Below are positions 12,231-25,007 of a stretch of 64,000 bases of DNA, one piece after another (the first letter of the stretch is position 1; every line of letters begins with the position of its first letter). The position numbers were made by a program, and so were the translations under genes. Location: assembly GCA_011009095.1 (NCBI GenBank), contig VTPC01090561.1:116751-180750 (forward strand), read 5' to 3'. The notes below the pieces were generated by a model. That model did not search any database, was not told the DNA's origin, and saw nothing but the letters and a program-made list of their open reading frames with translations. The stretch comes from Ignelater luminosus. Taxonomy: Eukaryota > Arthropoda > Insecta > Coleoptera > Elateridae.

Positions 12231-14440
12231 TGCATGCAACCACTGTAAAATTTTAATAGGGTTCCTACCACATTACAACAAACAAGCTTGTTATTTATTT
12301 GTTAAAAATGCATATAGAAAGTAAGATGGGCTTTCCACTCGAAAAATTTCTTGTAGGGGATATTTATTATTTTAGATAATGATAAATGATTTTAATTGAG
12401 CAGAATTTACTTTTTGTTTCATGATAAAGATGATTGTAAGAACTAACAAGGTGTGGCTTGTAAAATTTTAATTTCTTTCCGTCCTGGTTAAATGCGGTCG
12501 ATTCGTTTATAATCTGCTTCTAAGAATGTATGTAAGTAGTAATAGTATTATTTTTTGTAATTGAAAGAAATAATTTCTGAATATATAGAGTTCAATTTTA
12601 TTGATTTAATGACATTTGTTAAATTAAAATTAAAGATTTATGGAACGTCAGCATTCCATTTTGTGTATCTTCGAGATTAATTTTAGATAAGTAGTGAAAT
12701 CGCGAATGCGATTATGCATTTCCTGTAAACCGTTTATTTTCTTTTTCTCTAGTTTAATAAGAAATTGAGTGGTTTGATACTGGTTGTAGAAACCAGTGTT
12801 TCAGAAAACCTTTCTATCTAGTTTTCTAATAATTCTTTTATCGTCTTTTGTTTAGGATTCTAGGGTTGAACGAATCAGCATATTGAGCATTTGTGAGGCA
12901 TCAACAAACTCCTGTCTAGTCCAGTCCAATCCAGTCCGAATACACAAAAAGCGCTTTAGTACTTAATGAGTTTTTCACTTCACTCTTTTCGTACATTTGT
13001 GAATTCTTGGATTCTAAATTGATTTTTCTTATCGAGGCTTTTAAGCTATTTTTTAGGATGATTTCTCTTACGAGATATTTCTTTGTACTTTCGATATCTT
13101 TTTCAGAACTCTGTTGTGCTATTTATTATATGTGTCTAAACCAGCAATATTTGCATCCTCAAGCCAAATGTGTCGGCTAGAACCCTGAGCTGTTGGCTAA
13201 TTTTGGAAATTGGCTTACATTCGATATACCTTTTTTTTAACAGTCGACTACCATTTGGCGCTATTATCAGGTCAGCACATATAATTATGTCAACCTTTAA
13301 GGATTCAAATACAGTCTGCATTTTCCCAAACAAAATAACATGTACAATTACTTTTCTAATGTTATTTTATACTGTAAATTAAAACTATAAGATTTTAGCT
13401 TTATTTTATCAGTAACTATTCGTTTAAGAATTAATTAGAAACCCTACACAATTATAGAATAGATTTTATGTTTGACACTGATAAACACATGAATTTTTCT
13501 ATTTATAGCCTGAAATGATAAAAAAGTTTTAAAAATTCAAAGCGAGTTTATTAATTAATAATTCAGAAAAGCGTGGTGCTGGTTCGACCTAATAACACAT
13601 ATGGCTTCTAGTTAATTAATTATTTCTCTACAAGATTTTTTCGGTCTATATAGACATATCTTGATATGAGTAAAAAACTAATCAATGTATGCAATCGCTC
13701 CTTATTGAACCCAAAAATAACCAATGCAAAAGAACAATAAAATAGAGAGCATTTTTTAAAAATTGAAAGATCTCTCACGGATCTATTGGAGAAAGGTTTT
13801 TACAAGACATTTCTAGAGGAACGAGGTCATACCGTGGTCACTAGTGAGTGAATGCTTGGGTGTCTCTGAATATCCAGACCGCGAGGCTGACGGTTGACTA
13901 TCCCTCATACTTGTTCAAACTCATTTTATTGTAAATTCGCTATCAAGGACTCACGAAGTGGTAGTTTAAAAGTTTAGATTTGTTCTGTATTGACAATGTA
14001 GCTAATAATACCGAACATTAAGTGCATTACAAATACGACAAATATGGAGGACTTTCTTGATGACACTAACACGAAAGAGGTTAAAATAACCGGATTTAAA
14101 AGTACTTCGCGGAAAAATATTAATATATCATTTTATTTTTATTTTTTGACAAAATTCTGCAGTTTTTTGTAGAAATTTCAAGGTTTGCAAGTTTCTTCAA
14201 CCACTTACAATTAGTTTAATGCTTGCCTGATTTTTTAACACTTCCTTTATAAAATAAACCCCTCATGTTTAATTGTGATCATTCTTTTTCGTAACCGTAT
14301 AGCCATCGGCATAGTATTTAAAAGCAGAATATCGTTTTTAAAGAAAAATGAAGAATTTAGATTATCTTCCAAGTATTTCGTAACTGCAGCACATACATCC
14401 GCACATAATATTTAAATTTATATTTTTGGCAGGAAATCGA
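12231..14440. other. AT-rich stretch, nothing identified
   Basis: The frames at 13136-13333 (minus) and 13170-13382 (plus) overlap each other and resemble nothing known. About 13800-13915 is a little richer in GC and in CpG, but neither strand gives a recognisable protein. Confidence 0.5.
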
Positions 14441-14445
14441 GCAGG

Positions 14446-15392
14446 ATGCAGGAATTTAAACACATTTTAGATATCGGTTTGGCAAGCTGTTGCCTGAATG
14501 TCTCGATTAAATGTGTTTTTCATATCGCACAGCAGCTTAAGCATGTAAACTATAAAATAAAAGGAAATCAAAATGATGTTGGCTTGTTTTCTTACTTTAT
14601 AAATCAGAAAAATTTTTCTATTTTCTTTTAAATAAATATCTAAGTTTGTTTTTGATGGTATGACAATCGATTTTATGTTTTTTCAAGTTCCTATTTTCTT
14701 TTATAAAACAACTTTCTCCACTGTCATTTTTAGTTATTTTCTATTTTATATAATGCTTACAGGTCTCTTGATTTCCATTTTCACCACATTTTGGTTACAC
14801 TTTCTTTGTCTTGAATGTTTCATCGAACTGCATCTTTCGTGTTGCACAACCCTTTTATGTTATCATTTCAGACATGTTCTTCAAGCCACAATGCGTAGGC
14901 AGTTATTGTATGATGTGCAATATTTTGGTAAAAGTTTGCTTTTGTTTATTTTGTTTTAGTCTTTGTCTCAATAAACTAAGATACAAAATTGCTGAGTTTT
15001 GTTTTAAATTTAGATTTGATTTTTGTACTTCATTTCTTAGATCCATTTCTTCTCCATATGGTTTTTCCAGTAAACACACACTATATGATCTGGTTTATTT
15101 TTATATAGATGCAGTGCAGATTTATATCTTTCTTTTACCACTGGTACAACTTTTCCAGGAGGTAAATTATATTGAGATAGAAGAACGAATTATGTAGAAA
15201 AATGGAATGAAATATCGTATTGTAGTATCTGTAGGTTCACACAGTTCAACACTTGTTTTTATTCAATGTTCTAAATTAATAACAGAGGACTGGAGCAGGA
15301 ATTATTGTGACGGCAGTACCTCTGTTGCGGCAAAAACTGAAGTAACGATTATTTTGACTGATCCACACCGTCAATTGAACGTTTTAGCCTAG
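14446..15392 (+). other. T-rich block of overlapping Phe/Leu-rich open frames, unidentified
   Basis: Four overlapping plus-strand frames (14446-14631, 14660-14959, 14811-15197, 15207-15392) are unusually dense for this window. The two longest encode hydrophobic, Phe- and Cys-rich sequence resembling several membrane segments. This can arise from a long T-rich strand alone. I considered a decayed chemoreceptor-type membrane protein but saw no diagnostic motif. The minus strand is correspondingly A-rich with Lys/Asn-rich broken frames. No function is claimed. Confidence 0.2.
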
Positions 15393-15432
15393 GCGAAAAA
15401 TGAAATGAAAACAAGCTAAAATTTGCTACTAA

Positions 15433-16513
15433 GAATCTGAAGACTTCATACCTGTCATGTTGATACCTTTCGGAAAACTTAAAAATCTGAATTGTTCTAT
15501 AGTTATTAATCAGTTGATTAGACAGAAGTTGATGAACCAGACTGGATAAGATAATTTCTCAAGCAAAACGAGGGTATGATTTCCAAACACAGCTTTGCAT
15601 GATGATTTAGAAAGCCTGTGCAGGAACAGTTCTTATAGTGTATTAACAGAAACGTCAATGAAAAAAAAAAGATTTTACTTTTTCTATTTTTGAAGTGATT
15701 ATTCTTGATTCTTATAGAAAATTTCCAAATAGATTATTTTACTATTACAATTTTGTTTATCATTCTTACTTTAAAAACTTGAGCATTTGGGATTTTTTTC
15801 AATTTAGATGAAATTTAGGTTTTATAGAATGTATTTAAGATCTGATTGCGATCGTCTTTGGCAGGAAATATCAAGGTATTATTTTTAAACTTTCAAAGCA
15901 GAAAAAGGTCTGTTTGAATTACTTTTTTATCTTCAGGTCATGAGAAGATTAGAGAAGACAAAGCATTTATAAAGAGTTAGAAGAAAGTTTGACATACGTT
16001 AGTATAAGAGCAAAACAGTTGAAAAGACATGAGGTGTTACAATCAACACGAATCTTTGACGTGCAATAATAACCTTTACCTTAGAATTTATGCTCGTGGA
16101 GTACACAGCAAAGATTTTAGAGAAAGCATTAAATAAGGATCAAATAAATAAAATATTTTCAAATGAAGTTTTGATGGTGGAAAAGATCAAAAAAAGGAAG
16201 AAAGTTTAGAAAATGAAGACTATCGTTCATTTCCCATAGTTTAAGATAAAACCATTTATCTACTTTACATCTTTGCTTTATAAGCCAATGCGTTGAAAAG
16301 TTTTAAATTTTCCTTTTCAGAATAACAGGCAATGCGGATTTCTCTTACTTGAAATTTGAAAATGATTACTACCAGAGCGCGAAGTCTATGTTGAATAGTT
16401 GCTATCGATGCACAATTGACATCAACAAGTCATTGCAAACAATGAGGGAAAAAACCGATTTTATCATTTTTTTATCCTGTATGGTAGTAGTCAAGGGAGA
16501 GGGTGCATTTTGA
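15433..16513 (+). other. Cluster of short coding-like plus-strand frames, unidentified gene or gene remnant
   Basis: Several short frames on one strand have protein-like, charged composition unlike neighbouring DNA: 15433-15549 (ESEDFIPVMLIPFGKLKNLN...), 15580-15693 (...HDDLESLCRNSSYSVLTETS...), 15808-15875 (...RSDCDRLWQEISR), 15953-16069 (...YKELEESLTYVSIRAKQLKR...), 16090-16209 (begins MLVEYTAKILEKALNKDQIN) and 16322-16513 (begins ITGNADFSYLKFENDYYQSA). Splice-like signals flank some of them. A TTTTTTTCAATTTAG acceptor precedes 15808. A GT...CTTTTTTATCTTCAG pair would bound a 61-nt intron at 15876-15936. CCTTTTCAG immediately precedes 16321. The middle frames are Lys/Glu-rich and could form coiled coils. 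I do not recognise the protein. It may be exons of a host gene or a decayed copy of one, and chance is not excluded. Confidence 0.35.
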
Positions 16514-17908
16514 GAAAATGCTATAAGATAACTTTTAAAGATGAACTTTTTCCCTCTTACAATCTATAATACTTAAAATTGTTAATAGGACTGTTGATGT
16601 GTTATAAAAATGTGCAAATAATAGATCGTTTTCATTTTTGTTGTGTATAATACGAAAATGAACTTTTTATTCATATATAATGTTATTTAAGTAGATTACT
16701 TACAAGTTACAACTAAACAAAAAATTGATTTAAAGTTAATTACAAGTCAATTGAATATTAAGTGGATTCTAAATAAACGAACAGATTATACCATCATAAC
16801 CCCTAAATAATAAAAGATTCCGAAAAATGATAACATAAATTATTCAATTGTTTTCATTGACAAAAACGTTTATTATGAATGCTTCCCCCTTCTGTTGAAT
16901 TACACAAAATGTCTTGTTTCTCCATTCTAAATATTATCTCAAATGATAAACAAATATAAAGTAAAAAAATGTTACAAATGAAATGAATCAGAATGAATGT
17001 TAGGTGGTATTTTACAAAGATAACCTTGATACAAATACCTACAATTACATTTATGTGTAGTCACATCCAGAGGCGTAGTTTTCGTCCAAGTTGTTCGATA
17101 AACTACCAAGTAGTTTTCTTTATCGATTCAATTAATATTTTATTTCAAAATCTATATACAATTGTAGGCATATACGAGTATTATTTATTGCGCACGTACA
17201 ATTGGTTGGGTTTATTTATTAACAGGAATAAAAATTGATTCGACTGTTTTTGATTTATATAAATAAAATTTGCGCTCCATAACATGACAAATTTTAAAAT
17301 AGTCAACAAAATTACTTGCATAATCTTCCTTTTTCTTATGAAAGATATACTAAATTGTGGTTCTTTATGCATGAAATTTTTTACATGAATATTATGTAAT
17401 AAAAAATATTAATACAAGGTTTATTAATCTTCAAATATTCTAATTTTATTATAGGTATGTACATTGAAAAGGTTATGGTACAATTTTAAAGTAACTGTAG
17501 GTATTTAAGTTGTTTACATAATCTGATAATTGATAAACGTATCATAATCTTTTAACAAAATATTTGATATTAATTACTGAATGTGATTAATTTAGATATA
17601 GAAACACGAAGATCGCGTTTCAAAATGCAATTAGTGTAATATAATGTTGGTATTTTAAAAAACCCACTTCATTTTTAAATATTATTTGTTTAAAATCCGT
17701 CCATCCTGTTTTTACTACTTCTTTGTTTATTTATACAAAGAAGATTTTTCAAACACTAACTAAGGGTATTAAATATTTTTCGAAATGTATTTTTTACATG
17801 AGACGATTATTAGAATATTATCATTGTGTTAATGAATGACTTCATCGATATTTACTTTCTGTCTAGTAGCAAGGTGATTTCACAATGTAAATTCATCAGT
17901 TATATTGT
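16514..17908. other. AT-rich non-coding stretch
   Basis: Short overlapping frames on both strands around 16993-17372 look like chance. No repeat or motif was recognised. Confidence 0.6.
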
Positions 17909-18250
17909 TTATAAACATTTTCGATCTAACAGGTCTTGAATTTCATACGAGAGGAAAAGTTTGTATGGAGAGAACTTAAATGAACCAAGAACCAACAGTA
18001 CTACTGAACAGAAGACGCAACAATCAGTTGCTCCTGGTTGCTTCTTTGTAATCTTAGCAGAAGAACCAGATAGATGAACACGATACATGATCGCACTTTG
18101 TCGCGTTTTTGAGGTGCCCAATTTTAAGATTCAACAACGACACACCATGTTGTACTGCATTTCTTACAATAATTTTGCCAGTCCATCCTTGATTGAAGAA
18201 ACGGATTTTATTACCCGGCCCTGATCGAATTTCAACTTCTTCGGGATTAC
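17909..18250 (-). other. Coding-like minus-strand segment, unidentified
   Basis: Reading down from 18250, just after a TTTTTCAG acceptor-like sequence, one frame is open to 18054. It starts NPEEVEIRSGPGNKIRFFNQ and continues GWTGKIIVRNAVQHGVSLLN, a composition quite unlike random AT-rich translation. A second minus frame (start codon at 18121, stop at 17909) overlaps it and begins MGTSKTRQSAIMYRVHLSGS. Having both frames plausible suggests either one frame change in a decayed coding sequence or an exon boundary in the overlap. A GTAAGA donor-like sequence lies after the GWTGKII codons. I do not recognise the family. Confidence 0.3.
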
Positions 18251-21200
18251 CTGAAAAACGTTATTTCAGGAAAGCTTAAGATCAAGAACTCTGGCAAAAG
18301 AAACAATTTTATGCATCTGCGAGATTCTTGGTCTTGCCACTCGTGCTATTATTTTTAAAAGCAGAAGGACGGAAACCATTATGGTATGCCAAAAGGCAGT
18401 ATTTCCGATCTGAGAATGCTAAATAGATTTAAACTAACAAATCTTTTTATGTGATCTCTAACCATGTCGTTGGTGTCTGAAAAAGTCACCCCTAGCAGTC
18501 TCAGTTAACACAGTATCATACGACACACTGTATATCATTTTAATCAATTGGGTTAGATTTTCATTTTTTTTATGAATTCCCTACCCAGTGAAAATTCAAA
18601 TCAAAATGTCTTTATCAATAGATTTATTCTTCTCGAATTTAATATTTATAGTGTGTGTTGTCGATATTGTTAGGACCCAGTAAATAGAAGAACCTTGATT
18701 TTGACTTGCTACGTAGTCTATTTGATTAACACTGGTATATTGAGTTTTAAGATTTAAGTAATTTGAGTTATTTTCTGTAGTATTTATAGTTATTTTTTCG
18801 ATTTTTAAAAATATCTGTTTTTTTCTTACAGGTAAGTGTTTCTTTTTAATACTACAATCAAAACAGTATGCAGGGTAAGTTATCATTGGCCCCTTCCTTA
18901 CGTAGCTTTGAAAATCCTAGTATTACTTGCTGTTACAATCATTAAAACTGTTGTAATCCCACAAACAATAGAAATCTGACAGCTTGTAACGGATTAATGG
19001 ATTAATTCCTCTGATATGGGGTTTTACAGATTTAATTTCTAAAAGATTTATATAATTCCTTTTGGGTATTAATGATTTGTCTAATGCTAGACTTTTTTTT
19101 CTAATTATAATGAGATTTAGAGTTTCACCATATTCTATTCTAATGATACGAATAGATTTTTGTTAGTTTATAATATAGTTACTACTATTTATTTATTATT
19201 TCAAGCTTCTAAGTATAAACTAGATTATGACATAGTCAAACTTCCTTATTTTCCTTCCTTATTGTTGTTTGTTTCATATCCGCTTAAGCAAAATTAATTT
19301 GTTTTCGATTTACTGTTCAAATTATTTTAAATTGTATAGATATATATTTTTTAGTACCTACTCAATCTTCCATATACATACAAATTTACATAGGCGAAAA
19401 TGAGATTATTATCTTGTATAATACCCGTTGGGTCATTTGTATGTGTAGTAGGTACGGCTATCTGAAACTACTACACCCATGTCATGTAACCGAGACTTCG
19501 AGGTAGGTTTGTTGTAAAATAGGGCAAGTTGTACACCCTCTGATTGATTTCACATATATTGGCGGCGAGCTTACATCACCAAGAAACGGAATCAACTTTC
19601 GAAACTGCTCTCTATCTACATGATTAGATCGCGGATTTGGATGCCGTTACGTTTTCGGTCTAGACAAAGTAAGATATAATTTAATTGCTTTAATACCCCG
19701 CGTCAGTTTTTTTAAAGGTTATAAGTCCTACTTCTGACCTGGTTTTAACTGTTAATATATTCGGTTTAAACAGCAAAATTCTGTCTTAACAAATTAGTGT
19801 TATTCGTACACGAATGCATTTCATAGTGAAAAGGGTGTCAAGTTATTGTTTGTTAAATATGTGTGCATATTTTATTAGACAAGATAATGTCAGGGTGGCA
19901 TTAAAAATTAGGAAATAAAATCAGTTTATAAAATACCGACCGGTTTTAATTTGATTTATAAACTTTCATTCTTTCTAGCATTATCGATTTCTTTGCCTTT
20001 AGATTAGATGAGATAGCATTTTTAAAACAATTATAAAGGTGTTTCTGATTTCCGACTTTTCTTTGATCCTCTAAAGAGTTTCTCCTAAGTTTCTAATATT
20101 ATAAAAACAATGACGCCATTCGTCCTTTAGCTAAATAACAAGAAGGAATTTTAGCAGCTAAATAGAGATTATAATGGAGAATTGCTTTTTGTTGCCTTTT
20201 GTGTGACCTTAACGAACAGACAGTAAAGGTAAATCGTGATGTGATTAATGCAGGAAGAAAACCATTTGAAATATCATTAGAGTCTCTAGATGTTGTTTAA
20301 TAACCTTGTATGCATTTCCAGTTCTGACTGTCAAATTAGTTCCCAATTTGTTATTGAACTATAGCCGAAATAACGTTTGGTTTGGTAGAGAAATATGGAG
20401 CGAAAAATAAGGTCAAATATCTATTCATTTCAAAATTCATCTGCAACAGTTAGAAGGTTGATTTTAAACCTTGGTTTTCATTGTTGTGTATATTTTCTCT
20501 AGTATAATTAATTGCAGTCTTATTGTAATGAAATAGATCTAGAACACGTTGTGCGTGATGTAATTATCGTTTGCAATTTATTTTCAAAAATCAATTCTGG
20601 TTTTTTCTAATTTAAATTTTGAAATGACTTATGTTTGATTCGATGCAATTATTAGTTGTTACGTAGGTACTATTTCCAGTTTAAGGCAGTATAAATAGAC
20701 AGAACAAGCGTGAAATGAAACGTTACAAGTATATTCATAACACACAATAAGACTATTTTTCTATAAAAATTCTGCGGATATTTTTAGAATTTCTTGAAGG
20801 TTCCATCATGAACAGTCACATTACTTTCATTAATAATCATTTATGATTACGAAGTTTTGTGCTTTCATAACTTTTGTAACAATAATATCTTTCCTAGCAT
20901 GCTATTTTAACTTAATTAAATAAGATCCTAACGAAATAATACAGGAAATGTTATTATGATAATTATACGATCTAAAAGTAGAAGATAATTGTTTGAAGAA
21001 TAACCATAATTGGAGAAATTCATCAATACAGTTGGTAATCAAAGGTTATTGTTCTATATTTTTGTCCGATTAAAAAAAATCCATTTGGTATATTTTATGA
21101 TTCCTGAATTGAAATTTCCAAAGATGTTTTATTTCATCACACAATGGACATGATACATGGCACTAATAAAAAGAACAATAGTTACACTAAAGATGGTTCT

Positions 21201-22930
21201 TTCTAGAATAGACAGGTATTGCTGTATGAAATGGGCAAACCACGACAGAAATAATAAATGGAAAACATTTTGAGAGCAGCAATCTCAAAAAATAGATTTG
21301 TTAATGTGTGTTATGAAAAACGATTTGACCAGATAGCCGAATGTTCGGCCAAAGTATCCATCCTAGTTTTTAAATTACCTAAGGCGCGAAGATGACAATA
21401 TTTAGTACGCGTGACAAGAACAGTGGATAAAACAAACAAACTATACTACTAGAGTGATGAATGTTCGCCGACAAAAACAACCAGATAACTGATAAATCTG
21501 AAATTCATTATGTGGTTTGGGCTTGCTACGAGGAAGTTGATCCAATATATGATGGGTTGCAAATAAGGATCAATACCTGTTATTGTTAAAACTTGACAAA
21601 AATATAATTTAAGTGGTCGGATATCTATTGCATCGCTACCAAATGAGTAATTGTACTCATACTATCATTACCGTAGTATGCAATCAAGAAACACCAAAAG
21701 CATGTTTAAGACTTAACAACCAACAGAAATGTTGCTTTGCAATTAGCACTAGTGTAAGGGTAATTGGATCAGCATGCATAACTTCTAAATCATTGATACA
21801 TTACAATCCATCTATTAATAGTATTTTATTTTATTTTTTAAATATAGCTGCTGCTCTACTGGGCTTGCTTGCATTCCCAAAGTTATCTAGTAAACCCTAA
21901 GTATTCTGCAAATTTAGAAAAACTCATTTCCATTTATTATTTAATATCAGATTTGATAACTTGAGATCCTTTTGGGTTTTTGTTGTTAAAACCAAAGTTC
22001 TCCCATTGATGAATTTGGCAAAGATATGGAAGTTCACTAAAAGGTTTTAAGAATTGCAAGGGGCATATTACTATACTGCAATTACTAGCAGTTTATGATT
22101 GTCTGACACTACTATGAGCTAATTTCAATAAAAGCTGAAATATTTATGGATTATTAATATGACACATATAATAAATGAAAGTCCAACTCATATTCATGCA
22201 TATTAGTGCTGTTAGTGTTTGACGTAGATATGATAGTTGAATGAGACTACTATGACTAATGTACTAGTTTGTTGATAGTGAAAGTTATAATGAGATTTTT
22301 TTTTTGTTAATGAATGCGTTGTTAAAAATGTAATCAATGGAAGTATCCGACGTTGTTAATAATTAATTTACTGTTAACTAATATTTTTACAAGGACCTTA
22401 ATAATATTGAAGAAATCTTGCAATTATGTACCACTCTGTTATATAACGTTAGCATTTTTGTTTGCCTTAAACATAAAATACTACAAAAAAAATAAAATTC
22501 AACATAAATACCAACCTACCGTCAGTTGTCACAACTTAATATTACTACATGACTCAAATCATGAAGTTATTAGGATAATAATAGTTAAGATAACTGTGTC
22601 TTGTTAAATTATATTTTTATCCTTTAACTATTAAGAAGATAATAAGAACCGAAATGGGAAAAGTCTTGTGTGTTGCAATTAAATTCTTTTATAGTGATGA
22701 GTGCAGTATTATTATTATTATAATGAAGACCAAAATGAATTTAGAATTATATGCTAAAAAAGTAACCATCACTGTCACAATATATATTGTGTTAACCGTG
22801 TCAGTCTTGGAAGATCTCCTTTGGGATCAGCGTGCGTTAAAGTAATAACCTCGATATGTTAGTCAATAATTTTCCTATTAGTTACCATAAATTCTCAACT
22901 TTCAAGAAAACGAGCGCACTTCAATGCAAT
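18251..22930. other. AT-rich stretch with a few palindromes
   Basis: No recognised gene. About 19490-19670 is somewhat richer in GC but gives no convincing frame. At 21336-21349 GCCGAATGTTCGGC forms a 6-bp stem with a 2-nt loop, and a related GAATGTTCGCCG occurs near 21460. A 95-codon plus frame at 21613-21900 has no recognisable domain and an overall composition compatible with chance. Confidence 0.5.
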
Positions 22931-22936
22931 ATACAG

Positions 22937-22952
22937 CAGTGGCGGTTCGTGT
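22937..22952 (+). repeat. DNA-transposon-end-like motif CAGTGGCGGTTCGTG
   Basis: CAGTGGCGGTTCGTGT resembles the CAGTGGCG... ends of hAT-like and related DNA transposons. No inverted partner (CGCCACTG) was found within the following few kilobases, so only one end is seen. It lies about 170 bp beyond the 3' end of the small minus-strand ORF at 23121-23300, which would therefore read toward this end. Confidence 0.35.
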
Positions 22953-23120
22953 ATAAATACCCATTATAAGTTATATAAGTTAATTAATGAAAAATACAAC
23001 ACGTGCCAAAAAGCATTTAACTAACCTAATAAATTCCCTTTTGAAAGTTACAATTATACGCTATTCTGCCATGCACTAAACTTTAATTGATACTTTTTAA
23101 CTACGCGATACATCTAATTA

Positions 23121-23300
23121 TTACTGTTTCGAAATAAGAAATACACTTAAATGTTTGCCATTTAGGGCATTATGCTGAATGTTGGTAAATCCTTCTGCTT
23201 TTGTAATTGCCTGTATATTCTCACCGTCTTCACAGCGTGAAGGCTTCGTGAAAGGCTCGATTCCCATCTCCATTAACGGATTTACTTGATCGTGATTCAT
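23121..23300 (-). CDS. Small ORF of 59 residues, unidentified
   Basis: The frame opens with ATG in a good start context (TGCACCATGA), preceded by an in-frame TGA, and ends TAA at 23121. The product starts MNHDQVNPLMEMGIEPFTKP and continues SRCEDGENIQAITKAEGFTN, then IQHNALNGKHLSVFLISKQ. It is soluble and mixed in charge, with no signal peptide or membrane segment. The base composition is richer in GC than its neighbours, which argues for past or present coding. I recognise no family. The CAGTGGCG-type terminus about 170 bp past its stop suggests it may be a piece of a DNA transposon. A terminal exon or a genuine microprotein is also possible. Confidence 0.35.
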   Translation of the reverse strand: MNHDQVNPLMEMGIEPFTKPSRCEDGENIQAITKAEGFTNIQHNALNGKHLSVFLISKQ

Positions 23301-23361
23301 GGTGCATCAACCTCGTATAGTCTATCCCATGAATATTTTTGTTACTCATCTTCGTCTTCAT

Positions 23362-23379
23362 AATTACACCGGTGTAATT
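23362..23379. repeat. 18-bp perfect palindrome
   Basis: AATTACACCGGTGTAATT reads identically on both strands with no spacer. It could be a dimeric protein-binding site or the apex of a small foldback element. It lies about 60 bp upstream of the small minus-strand ORF at 23121-23300. Confidence 0.7.
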
Positions 23380-25007
23380 TTACAAATTTTTAAGTTATTT
23401 CTGAAATATAATGTTTTTATCAAGAGAATTGCATAACTGTTCTATACTAAAGTGTTTATTAAATGGAACTCTGTTTTTGTAACATAAGATGCTATATTAT
23501 AGTATGTAATATACCAGTAAGAATTTATTTACAACACAGACAACGAGTGAATGACTTCATCATGTCTTCGGTCTGTTCTTTACATTTAGACTGGAACTGC
23601 TTTAACTAGTGGCTTGCGTCATTCTACGAATGGAAATCTCTCTGTAGCTGACTGTTTGCTTGCAATATTATATACCAGGAACTATTGAATATTAAATATG
23701 CAAATTAACGTGTGTTAAGGCTTAAGGGGAATTTGTATTTAGCCTTTTGATAAAAGTCGCGATAACTGTTTCTGAAAAAACACTTTAATTGAAATAAATT
23801 GGTATCATGATGTGTCAACACTTCAACTGATCAAGATTGAATAAGTTTTTTTTTTAAAGAAGCTAGAAATTTAATATACCAATAAAGATAATTACGAAGC
23901 GGTAAAATCCTAATCATAACCGATTTTATAAACGGTACGATTCCTAAAGCAAATGTAGTCTACAATTATCTATCAATAAAATGAATCTCGTGAGATTTCA
24001 CATGTATTATCGTATAATTAAAGACGAAAGTTAATTGAATATTTAGGAAAATTATTTAGCCGACTCTATATAATGTAGTATATCCTCGCTGATTAACTAG
24101 TTAGGTATGTCTTCATTTCAATATTGTAGGAAATCCGTTATTTCTTAAGAGAAAGCTAAATATAGCCATTACAACGAATGAATCGTTAAAAGGATGTCAA
24201 AAGAATTTTCAAAGTGTTCACAGGTTTTTGAAGAGTAGTAATATTTGGCAACAAATTGCTTGCAGATCTTTTTTTATTTCACGTACATTCTGTTAATTAA
24301 TAAGCAGATAGTTGGAAAATCTTGAAATATGAAGATGCGTGACATACTTTGGATACAGTACCTATACTAGGGAGAAAGTTATCATATAAAGTAATTGATG
24401 GGTGATTTATTACTGACAGTATCATTTACAAATTAATGCACTTGAAAAGATAAACTCATTCTTCTACACTAAAGCTTATAAAAAGAATTAAGAGAAGGTA
24501 CGAAGAAATTACACATACCTATAATAAGTAGCAGATTGTAAAGCTTTGTATATTGTCTAATGTCAACAAGTAACAAAGGTCAAAGAATTGCGATAATAGA
24601 GATATTTTTAAGTTTTTCTATTAGAATGGCAAATATAAAATTTCACTTTTATAAAGCCTGCAATCCTTATAGTACCTATAGTTAGTAGCTTGAATTTTGG
24701 TAATATCTTTTTTAGTTTTGATGGTGCTAATATCCGTAAGTTAACCTTGATGTGTATTGTAACTTTAAATACCTTGACATCAATATGTTTCTGATAACCA
24801 GCGCTTATATTTTATTAACACATTAACTGAACATGAACCATTAATCTACTGTATTAAACATTGTTACGGAAAAATGGGAATTAATGACACAAATTACAAC
24901 TGTCACGAGGTGAACTCGGCAGGTCTGAGATCTGGATGGTTCGACGGTATACTTTGTCAACTTATGCGCAGAAAACAAAATAGAAGAATGGGTCCAAATT
25001 TCTGTGC
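23380..25007. other. AT-rich non-coding stretch
   Basis: No recognised element up to 24870. The plus frame at 24874-25077 (67 residues) is not AT-biased and ends next to a GTAAGT donor-like sequence at 25073. It also contains an inverted repeat (next entry), so a transposon fragment is as likely as an exon. Confidence 0.45.

Noticed and set aside
14660-15197. Possible insect chemoreceptor (multi-membrane protein)
   Set aside because: Phe/Leu-rich frames arise readily on a T-rich strand, and no conserved C-terminal receptor motif was seen.
21613-21900. 95-codon plus frame as a gene
   Set aside because: No domain and no splice or start context of note; its length is within chance for AT-rich DNA.
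23250-23275. tRNA B-box-like GGCTCGATTCCC
   Set aside because: No plausible A-box, anticodon arm or acceptor stem pairs around it, and it lies inside the small minus-strand ORF.
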